This document shows positions 6,261 to 12,426 of a DNA stretch of 12,426 nucleotides, piece after piece (position 1 is the first letter of the stretch; every line of letters begins with the position of its first letter). This DNA is from Candidatus Coatesiibacteriota bacterium (lineage in GTDB: Bacteria > RBG-13-66-14): contig DAOVLG010000020.1 in assembly GCA_030631385.1 (NCBI GenBank), forward strand, positions 1 to 12,426, in the 5' to 3' direction. Under the pieces are notes generated by a model. It was not told the DNA's origin, did no database searches, and was given only the letters and a program-made list of their open reading frames with translations. The translations under genes and the position numbers were made by a program.

Positions 6261-7136
6261 TTACCAGACGGGAAGGCTGTCATCTACTTCGAGATTATCG
6301 GTGAGCTGTCTCACTTCGGAGCCGTCTGCCTTCATGGTGCAGATCTCCCAGTCGCCGTTCTCCAGGCGGGCGAAGACGATCCGTTCGCCGTCGGCGCTCC
6401 AGCTGGGGTAGCGCTCCTGGCTCCAACCCTCGTAACCGGTGAGTCTAAGCGGTTCCGAGCCATCCAGCGCGATGACGTAGATGTCGTAGGTGCCGCCAGA
6501 GTCACCGGCGAAGGCTATTCGTTTGCCATCCGGGGACCAGGCTGGATCGTTGCAGTGGAAGGAGATGCCGCCGTAGAGCCGCCGTACACCGGATCCATCG
6601 GGGTCGGCCAGGTAGATGCCGAAGTAGCCCTCCCGTTCGCTGGCGAAGGTGAGGAGCTTTCCGTCGGGGCTCCAGGATGAGCCCTCGTCTATGCCCGGTG
6701 AATCGGTCAGCTGAATGGGGTTCTCCCCCGTCTGGTCCATCACCCACAGCTCCCAATCGCCGGTGCGCTCGGAATCGAAGGAGATCCGGCCGTCCGGGGT
6801 GAAGGCGGGGCGGTCCTCGTCCGCCGCGGTGTACGTCAACCGCGTCGGTTCGCCACCCGCCGTGTCCATCACGTACACCTCGAGGTTACCATCGGCGTGC
6901 CGCGAGACGAAGACGATCCTTTTCCCGTCCGGCGATAGGGCGGGGTGGGGGTCCCAACCAGGTTGTAACACTTTGGTCAACTGTCTCAACTCCCCCCCAT
7001 CGGTGTTGATCGCGAAGAGGTTGTTCCCCACGCCGTCCCGATCGGAGGCGAAGTAGATGTGATCGCTCAGGCGGGGCAGGCAACCGGCGAATAGGAGGAT
7101 GACCGAGGCGAGGATAAGTGTGGCGGCTTTTCGCAT
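6261..7136 (-). CDS. TolB-like beta-propeller lipoprotein (PD40 repeats)
   Basis: The 291-residue protein begins with a lipoprotein signal (MRKAATLILASVILLFAGC) whose lipobox LFAG-C puts the lipidated Cys at residue 19. It is therefore expected to be membrane-anchored on the outer side of the inner membrane or in the outer membrane. The rest is six WD40-like PD40 blades with the repeated pattern SPDGKxIxFxSxRxGxxxIYVMxxDG, seen at SPDGKRIVFVSR, TPDGRISFDSER, SPDGKLLTFASER, SPDGKRIAFAGD and SADGERIVFARL. This is the propeller found in TolB and in DPP-type periplasmic proteins. Unlike TolB it lacks the N-terminal TolB domain, and no tol or pal gene is near, so I assign only a scaffold or binding role. 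The ribosome binding site (AAGAAG) is weak. The gene is divergent from rsmI across 140 bases and has its own terminator. Confidence 0.88.
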   Translation of the reverse strand: MRKAATLILASVILLFAGCLPRLSDHIYFASDRDGVGNNLFAINTDGGELRQLTKVLQPGWDPHPALSPDGKRIVFVSRHADGNLEVYVMDTAGGEPTRLTYTAADEDRPAFTPDGRISFDSERTGDWELWVMDQTGENPIQLTDSPGIDEGSSWSPDGKLLTFASEREGYFGIYLADPDGSGVRRLYGGISFHCNDPAWSPDGKRIAFAGDSGGTYDIYVIALDGSEPLRLTGYEGWSQERYPSWSADGERIVFARLENGDWEICTMKADGSEVRQLTDNLEVDDSLPVW

Positions 7137-7211
7137 AGATACTTCTTGGAGCGCCCTTTACTTTGGCTAACGCGGTGGAGGATAACATATCCGTCCCAAA
7201 TCTTCCCCCGC

Positions 7212-7240
7212 TTGCATTAAGGTCGCATTGATGCTACACT
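7212..7240 (+). promoter_or_regulatory. rsmI: Sigma-70-type promoter for rsmI
   Basis: TTGCAT at 7212-7217 and TACACT at 7235-7240 are separated by exactly 17 bases. The predicted start near 7247 gives a leader of about 30 bases before the ATG at 7277. No clear promoter could be assigned to the divergent propeller gene from the same 140-base gap. Confidence 0.65.
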
Positions 7241-7276
7241 ATGGCTTGTAAGTAGAAAGATACCCTGGGAGATTTG

Positions 7277-8155
7277 ATGGCTAAGAAGAAGGGTTGTCTT
7301 TACCTGGTGGGCACCCCTATCGGCAATCTTGACGACATCACCGCGCGGGCCATCGAGATCCTCAAGATGGTTGACGTAATCGCCTGCGAGGACACCCGGC
7401 AGACCCGCAAGCTCCTTGCCCATTACAAGATCAATAAGAAGCGCCTTCTGCGCTGCGACCAGCATATAACCTATGCCGTGGGTCGCGAGCTGGTCGAGCT
7501 TTTTAACCAGGGGCTCTCCATCGCCTACGTATCCGACTCCGGGATGCCGGCCATCTCAGACCCCGGTTCGGCGCTGGTGAGGCTCTGCGTGGACAACCAC
7601 ATCGACGTCGTCCCCATTCCCGGCCCCAACGCCGCAATCACGGCCCTCGCCACCAGCGGTTTCGCCGGAGCGAGCTTCATCTTCGAGGGCTACCTTCCCC
7701 GGAAGCCTCAGGAGCGCCAGACCCGCATCCAGTGCCTGAAAGGCCTCGAGATGCCCATAGTCATCTACGCCAGCCCCCATCGTGTAAAGCGCATCCTCAA
7801 GGACATCGCTGTGGAGATGCCGGACCGGGGGGTCGTCGTCTGTCGTGAGATGACCAAGGTCAACGAGGAGATACTCCGGGGGACGGCGGAGGAGGTCAAC
7901 CTCGAACTGAACGAGGATCGGACGCGGGGAGAGTTTGCCGTGGTTGTTGACCGCGCGGCCGATTCCGAGGATAACCGTTTCGTGATGGACAACGTGCCGA
8001 CGGACCGGGTCGAGCGGGCGCTTAGAATCTGCATCCAGAACTTCGAGATGAGCCCCAACAATGCCAGCAAGGTCATCTCGGCCATCCTGGGGATCCCCAA
8101 ACAGGAGATCTACCATCTTGCGGTCACCATCCCCCGTCACCGACCACCGCGATAG
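7277..8155 (+). CDS. rsmI: 16S rRNA (cytidine-1402 2'-O)-methyltransferase RsmI
   Basis: The 292-residue protein belongs to the tetrapyrrole-methylase-like SAM-dependent family. RsmI methylates the 2'-OH of C1402 in the decoding centre of 16S rRNA, which tunes start-codon choice and fidelity. Diagnostic blocks in order are LYLVGTPIGNLDDITARA (9-26), ACEDTRQTRKLL (36-47), YVSDSGMPAISDPGS (84-98), PIPGPNAAITALATSG (113-128) and FEGYLPRK (136-143); length is close to the family norm of about 285. The ATG at 7277-7279 is chosen over the adjacent in-frame TTG at 7274 because GGGAG (7267-7271) then sits 5 bases upstream. It has its own promoter and ends in TAG, with a likely terminator 46 bases later, so it is probably monocistronic. 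Confidence 0.96.
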   Translation: MAKKKGCLYLVGTPIGNLDDITARAIEILKMVDVIACEDTRQTRKLLAHYKINKKRLLRCDQHITYAVGRELVELFNQGLSIAYVSDSGMPAISDPGSALVRLCVDNHIDVVPIPGPNAAITALATSGFAGASFIFEGYLPRKPQERQTRIQCLKGLEMPIVIYASPHRVKRILKDIAVEMPDRGVVVCREMTKVNEEILRGTAEEVNLELNEDRTRGEFAVVVDRAADSEDNRFVMDNVPTDRVERALRICIQNFEMSPNNASKVISAILGIPKQEIYHLAVTIPRHRPPR

Positions 8156-8201
8156 ATCGGGCCGGTGTAGGGAAGCGGAAGCAGAAGATTGATGGATTTT
8201 C

Positions 8202-8226
8202 GGCAAGCCCAACGGTTTGCCCTTTT
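8202..8226 (+). terminator. Probable terminator after rsmI
   Basis: GGCAAGCC (8202-8209) pairs with GGTTTGCC (8214-8221) through 8 base pairs including one G.T, around a CAAC loop, and is followed by CTTTT. The T run is short, so termination may be partial, but its position between rsmI and the smc promoter fits. Confidence 0.6.
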
Positions 8227-8289
8227 CTACCCCCTCGTAAATGGTCATCCACCGGTACCGTTGGGGTTACCCCGGGTGCCGGTTTTAGG

Positions 8290-8295
8290 TACAAT
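8290..8295 (+). promoter_or_regulatory. smc: -10 box of the smc promoter
   Basis: TACAAT at 8290-8295 would place the transcript start near 8302, about 20 bases before the TTG start of smc. The best -35 at 17 bases upstream is only TTACCC (8267-8272). The box overlaps an upstream in-frame TTG at 8295, which argues against translation starting there. Confidence 0.5.
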
Positions 8296-8321
8296 TGGGT
8301 CGTTCAACCCTGCGAGGTGTT

Positions 8322-11300
8322 TTGTTTCTCAAGAGGGTCTCCATCTCGGGCTTTAAGAGCTTCCCGGACTCGATTGATCTCAACTTTCGCGAGGGCGTAA
8401 CGGCCATCGTCGGGCCCAACGGCTGCGGGAAGACCAACATCGCGGACGCCATCCGCTGGGCGCTGGGTGAGCAGCGGGCGAAGAACCTCCGCGGTCGTCA
8501 GATGGTGGACGTCATCTTCTCCGGTTCCGAGGCGCGCAAACCGGTGGGCATGGCCGAGGTTTCACTCCTCTTATCCAACGAGGACCAGGCGCTTCCCGTC
8601 GAATACACCGACATCCTCATCTCCCGTCGTCTTTTCCGCTCCGGTGAGTCCACCTACCTCCTCAACCGTCGTCCGTGCCGGTTGAAGGATATCCACAACC
8701 TCCTCCTCGATACCGGCATCGGAACCAACACCTACGCAATCATCGAACAGGCGCAGGTTGACCTGATCCTTTCCAAGGAGCCTCTGGAGCGGCGGGAACT
8801 CTTCGACGAGGCGGCCGGCATCGGTCGGTACAAGAAAAGCCGGGCCGAGGCGCAGAAAAAGCTCGAGGAGACCGAAAACCAGCTACTGCGGTTGACCGAC
8901 CTCCTTGAGGAGATAGGGACCCAACTCCGCTCGCTTAACAGGGAGGTGAAGAAGGCGGAGCGCCACCGGCAGCTGGGAGAAGAGCTCCATAGGGTTGAGG
9001 CGGAAATTAGCCGTTACCACTGGCAGACCCATCAACAGAAGGTCGAGGAGTTGGAGGGTTCCCTCACCGAGGCCGAGGACCGGCGGATCGCGATCTCGGC
9101 GGAACTCTCGACCTTGGACGCCGAGATAACCAGGATTGGAGAGGCTCAGCTTTCGGTTCAGAATGAGCTCAGCGACGCGGAGAACCAGCGTTACAGTTCA
9201 CTCGCGCAGGTGAAGGACTACGAGAATCGGCTGAGCATCTCCCAGGAACGCCAGGCCGGCCGCAGACGCCGGCGAACCCAGATTGAGGCCGAGATTGCCC
9301 GGATTGGCGAGGAACGGGAACGGATAAAGGCCCGCCTCGAGAAAACCGACCGGGAGAAGGAGCAACTCAGACAGCGGTTGGAATCCTCGGATGTGTCCCT
9401 CGGTAACCGGCAGGCCGCCCTTGACGGGCTTACGAAGAATCTCGAAACCGCCGAGAGCCAGGCCTCGCGGCTGGGCTCGCGGCTAATCGAGCTGGCCGCC
9501 CTTTCTACCGGTCACGAGCGGGCCAAGGTCGAGCGTCAGGCGCGCCTCGATTCCCTGAAGCGCGAGCTTGATACGCTTGCCGGGAACCTGGAGTCCGACC
9601 GACGGGAGAAGGAGGAGAACGAACGGCGGTTGACCGAGCTCACCGCCGCGGGGCAGAAGCTGAGTGGCCGGCTGGACGCTCTCGAAGAGCGCACCACCGA
9701 GACGATCGAACTCCAGCGGGAGGTGAACCGAGAGCTCGTCGAAGCCTCGGAGAGAACCCGGCGGGAGCTTGAACGTCTGAACCGCGCCCGGGCCGAGCTG
9801 GAAAGCCAGGAGAGGATACACGTCCGTCACGAAGGCTACCGCCGCGGTGTGGCGGCGGTGCTGGCCGCCTCTGAAAAGGGCGTACTCTCCGGGATCATCG
9901 GCGCCTTGGCCCAGCTCGTCCGAACCGATCAAAAGTACGAGGTCGCCGTGGAGGCCGCCCTCTCATCCTCGGCCCAGGCCGTCGTCTGTCGGACCGAGGC
10001 GGACGCCCGCCGGGCGGTGGACCTTCTGAAGAGGTTGCGGGCGGGGAGGGTGCGTTTCCTTCCCCTGGATCTGATCCGGCCCTGGAGTCCGGTGTACTGT
10101 GCCGCCGAGATTAACGCCGCCGGGCTCATCGGTGACGCACTCCGTCTGGTGACTTACTCCGACGAGGTGGCCCCCGCCGTGGAGTTTGCTCTCGGTGGCT
10201 GTCCGGTCGCCGAAACCCTCGACGTGGCCGTGGGTATCCTCCGGGAGTGGCGCGGCAAGGTTAGCTTCCGGCGCATCGTCACCCTGGAGGGAGAGGTGGT
10301 CGAGGCCTCAGGCGCCATTGCGGGGGGGACGCGCGAGGGCTTGGCCGAGGGGCTCCTCTCACGGGTCAGAGAGCTGGATCAGCTCACCGATAACCTCAAA
10401 GAGGTTGAGGAGTCGTACCGGGAGGCCCGTAAGCTCGAGGATGATCTCCGTCAGAAATTCTCCTCCGCTGATCAGACCCTCGTCGCCCAACAAGAGCGGT
10501 CTTCCGAGGTCAGGCTCGAGTTGGAGCGTAACCGTATAGAGTTGGAACGCCTGGGCGGCGAGATCTCGCGTTTAGAGGCGGGGATCGAGCTGTCCCAGGT
10601 GCGTGGGCGGGAGATCGAGGGTGAGCTTGCCGGGTTGGAACCGTTGCCGGATGAAACCGGTTTAAGCCCCGAGGATGAGGCGACCCTGCGGGAGGAGCAT
10701 TCCGCTTCCGTCGCCCGTGTGGAGAGGCTGGCCGCCGAGGAGAAACAGGCCCTCGACGAGCTGAACGAAGAGCGCCTCGCTCGAAGCAGGCTGGAATCCC
10801 AGCTCGAGAACCTGACCGGGCAGATCGAGCATCTTGGGAGGGATCTCACCGCCCTCGACGGGCAGATGGGATCCTTTCAGAATGAACTAAACGAGCTGGA
10901 GAAGGAATCAACCGACGCGGACTCCGATCTGGAGAGGCTCTCCTCTGAGGTTGCCCAGCTCACCATAGACAAGGAGGACGAGGAACGCGAGTTTCATCGG
11001 ATCCGGCGTAAGCTGAACGAGATCACCGTGGAGCTTGGGGAGAAGATGGGCGCACGGGGGTCCGTTGCCGCCCGTGCCGGTGAAGTGGAAAAGGACATCT
11101 CCGAGCTCACCGTGTCCCTGGCCGGAGAGAGGGCGGAACAGGATCGTCTGGTGATCGAGTCCAGGGAACGCACCGGCCATGACATCAACCAGCTACGACT
11201 TGCCGAGGATTTCGATCTCGCCGAGGCGCACAAGCGAACCGAACGTCTCCGCCGGCACCGGGAGCGTCTTGGCGAGATAAACTACGGCGCCAAGGCGAAC

Positions 11301-11921
11301 TATGACGCCGCCTGTGAACGCCGCGATTTTCTCCGTTCCCGAACCGATGAGCTGGAACGGGGAACCGAGAGCCTGAAGGAATCCATCATTCGCCTGAATG
11401 CCGAGGCGAGCGAGCGCTTTCTACTGACCTTCAACCGGGTTGTGGTCAGCTTCGAGGGAACCTTCAGGAGCCTCTTCGAGGGCGGCGAGGCCAAACTGGC
11501 CCTCACCGGGGGTGACCCCCTGGAGGGTGGGATCGAAATTGATGTGCGTCCACCCGGAAAGGGGTACCAGCCCCTTTTAGGCCGTTCCGGCGGTGAGAGA
11601 GCGCTTACCGCCATCGCCCTCCTCTTCGCCCTCTTCGAGGTCAAACCCAGTCCTTTTTGCATCCTGGACGAGATTGACGCCCCTCTCGATGACGCCAACG
11701 TGGATCGCTACCTGACGCTCCTATCCCGATTCGCGCCGAAGAGCCAGTTTCTCGTCATCACCCACAACCGCCGGACCATGGAGGCCGCTGACACCCTGAT
11801 CGGGGTCACCATGGATGAGCCCGGGGTGAGCAGACTCTACAGCCTGGCCTTCTCCGGGGGACGTCTGGTGACCGAGGAGGACCAACGCTCCTTTTCCCTC
11901 AAAAAAAGGAAGAAGGCCTGA
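8322..11921 (+). CDS. smc: Chromosome segregation/condensin ATPase SMC
   Basis: The 1199-residue protein has the full layout of bacterial SMC, the ATPase that forms a ring with ScpA and ScpB and organises newly replicated chromosomes. The N-terminal head begins FLKRVSISGFKSF and carries Walker A GPNGCGKT (31-38). Coiled coil covers roughly 170-505. The hinge lies at about 511-670, from LSGIIGALAQLV to VVEASGAIAGGT, followed by returning coiled coil to about 1010. The C-terminal head carries the ABC signature RSGGE (1088-1092), Walker B FCILDEID with Asp1116 and Glu1117, and the VITHNRRTME switch. The first signature residue is Arg where Leu is usual. The frame is open from TTG at 8295, but I use TTG at 8322: it gives the family's normal N-terminus, follows GAGGTG (8314-8319), and lies downstream of the -10 box. 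Neither scpA nor scpB is in the window. Confidence 0.97.
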   Translation: MFLKRVSISGFKSFPDSIDLNFREGVTAIVGPNGCGKTNIADAIRWALGEQRAKNLRGRQMVDVIFSGSEARKPVGMAEVSLLLSNEDQALPVEYTDILISRRLFRSGESTYLLNRRPCRLKDIHNLLLDTGIGTNTYAIIEQAQVDLILSKEPLERRELFDEAAGIGRYKKSRAEAQKKLEETENQLLRLTDLLEEIGTQLRSLNREVKKAERHRQLGEELHRVEAEISRYHWQTHQQKVEELEGSLTEAEDRRIAISAELSTLDAEITRIGEAQLSVQNELSDAENQRYSSLAQVKDYENRLSISQERQAGRRRRRTQIEAEIARIGEERERIKARLEKTDREKEQLRQRLESSDVSLGNRQAALDGLTKNLETAESQASRLGSRLIELAALSTGHERAKVERQARLDSLKRELDTLAGNLESDRREKEENERRLTELTAAGQKLSGRLDALEERTTETIELQREVNRELVEASERTRRELERLNRARAELESQERIHVRHEGYRRGVAAVLAASEKGVLSGIIGALAQLVRTDQKYEVAVEAALSSSAQAVVCRTEADARRAVDLLKRLRAGRVRFLPLDLIRPWSPVYCAAEINAAGLIGDALRLVTYSDEVAPAVEFALGGCPVAETLDVAVGILREWRGKVSFRRIVTLEGEVVEASGAIAGGTREGLAEGLLSRVRELDQLTDNLKEVEESYREARKLEDDLRQKFSSADQTLVAQQERSSEVRLELERNRIELERLGGEISRLEAGIELSQVRGREIEGELAGLEPLPDETGLSPEDEATLREEHSASVARVERLAAEEKQALDELNEERLARSRLESQLENLTGQIEHLGRDLTALDGQMGSFQNELNELEKESTDADSDLERLSSEVAQLTIDKEDEEREFHRIRRKLNEITVELGEKMGARGSVAARAGEVEKDISELTVSLAGERAEQDRLVIESRERTGHDINQLRLAEDFDLAEAHKRTERLRRHRERLGEINYGAKANYDAACERRDFLRSRTDELERGTESLKESIIRLNAEASERFLLTFNRVVVSFEGTFRSLFEGGEAKLALTGGDPLEGGIEIDVRPPGKGYQPLLGRSGGERALTAIALLFALFEVKPSPFCILDEIDAPLDDANVDRYLTLLSRFAPKSQFLVITHNRRTMEAADTLIGVTMDEPGVSRLYSLAFSGGRLVTEEDQRSFSLKKRKKA

Positions 11922-11950
11922 GGGTGATTTGCGACCGGTCCCGGTAAAGG

Positions 11951-11974
11951 AAAACCTCCCGCGGGAGGTTTTGT
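11951..11974. terminator. Bidirectional terminator between smc and mrp
   Basis: A perfect 22-base palindrome (11951-11972) has A-rich and T-rich ends, giving a hairpin with a 9-bp stem and a T run on either strand. It lies 29 bases after the smc stop and 22 bases after the stop of the convergent gene, so it can end both transcripts. Confidence 0.85.
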
Positions 11975-11994
11975 TGTGGTGTGGCTGTCCGCTT

Positions 11995-12426
11995 TTATGT
12001 AAGGTCTAGTATCGGTTTGAAGGTTGCCAGCAGAGCTTTCGTTGCTGGTGATTCGGGCAGGCTTAACACCATTGGTTTACCACTGTCACCAACCTCCACC
12101 GCCGCGGGGTCAATGGGCACGCTGCCGAGGAAGGGTACGCCTACCTCCTTGGTAAGCCGCTCCCCGCCCCCACGCTTGAAGAGGTCAATTTCCTTCCCGC
12201 AGTGGGGACAGACGAGCCCCGACATGTTCTCGATGATCCCGACGATGGGCATGCCGACCTTGCGGGCAAAACCGACGCTCCGGCGGACGTCGTCGGTGGA
12301 GAGTAACTGGGGGGTCGTTACCAGCAACCCCTTGGCTCCGATCACGAGTTGGGCGATGGAGAGCGGCTCGTCTCCGGTGCCGGGGGGCGAGTCTATGATC
12401 AACCAGTCCAGGTCGTCGGGTTGATC
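11995..12426 (-). CDS. mrp: Mrp/NBP35-family P-loop ATPase, iron-sulfur carrier (5' end outside window)
   Basis: The visible 143 C-terminal residues run in from the window edge without a true start. They show the Mrp/ApbC/NBP35 pattern: LIIDSPPGTGDEPLS (the switch II/Walker B block), a VTTPQLLSTDDVRRSV segment, GIIENMSGLVCPHCGKEIDLF with the CxxC pair (CPHC) that binds a bridging Fe-S cluster, and a GVPFLGSVPIDP block. Known members carry and transfer Fe-S clusters in the cytoplasm, using ATP. The Walker A deviant motif must lie upstream of the window. The stop is TAA at 11995-11997, and the protein ends shortly after the family core, so no extra C-terminal domain is present. It converges with smc and shares its terminator. 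Confidence 0.93.
   Translation of the reverse strand, partial: DQPDDLDWLIIDSPPGTGDEPLSIAQLVIGAKGLLVTTPQLLSTDDVRRSVGFARKVGMPIVGIIENMSGLVCPHCGKEIDLFKRGGGERLTKEVGVPFLGSVPIDPAAVEVGDSGKPMVLSLPESPATKALLATFKPILDLT

Noticed and set aside
7556..8248. 230-codon minus-strand open frame opposite rsmI
   Set aside because: It is the shadow of a clear rsmI gene, has no family motifs, and has no promoter or ribosome binding site that stands out.
8295..8321. Upstream TTG start for SMC
   Set aside because: It coincides with the -10 box and adds nine residues not seen in the family N-terminus.

Overview
This is a GC-rich window from a bacterial chromosome. It contains no rRNA, tRNA, CRISPR array, prophage or intact mobile element. 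The gene content points to an uncultured, Gram-negative-type bacterium: a secreted protein with a C-terminal beta-sandwich sorting-type tail, a lipoprotein beta-propeller, an ethylbenzene-dehydrogenase-type c-type cytochrome, and short GC-rich hairpin repeats between genes. Such a mix is typical of FCB-related or candidate-phylum metagenome genomes (Coatesbacteria-like is only a guess). Intact neighbouring genes end in TAA, TAG and TGA, so the standard code is in use.

Layout from left to right. Positions 1-181 (+) are the 3' end of a secreted protein, closed by a terminator. Positions 182-526 have no gene but hold a large inverted repeat, a degenerate repeat copy and a short palindrome. The minus-strand block from 527 to 7136 holds, in transcription order: a six-bladed beta-propeller lipoprotein (7136-6261) with its own terminator; an EF-G-like translational GTPase (6166-4127); a broken haem-binding cytochrome gene (about 3986-2944) with a good promoter and ribosome binding site but a frame break and two in-frame stops; a membrane histidine kinase (2936-1842) starting 7 bases after the cytochrome stop; and an M29-type aminopeptidase (1642-527). 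Hairpin-forming 56-bp repeats sit just upstream of the aminopeptidase start and just after the EF-G-like stop.

The plus-strand block holds rsmI (7277-8155), with its own promoter and a likely terminator, then smc (8322-11921), with a -10 box and a TTG start. smc converges on a partial Mrp/NBP35-type P-loop ATPase gene (12426-11995, minus), and both probably share the symmetric terminator at 11951-11972.

Most genes are housekeeping: chromosome organisation (smc), ribosome methylation (rsmI), translation (EF-G-like), Fe-S carriage (mrp) and peptide turnover (M29). The unusual part is the decaying cytochrome-kinase operon and the structured repeat family around it. I do not see convincing evidence for a wholly new multi-gene system.
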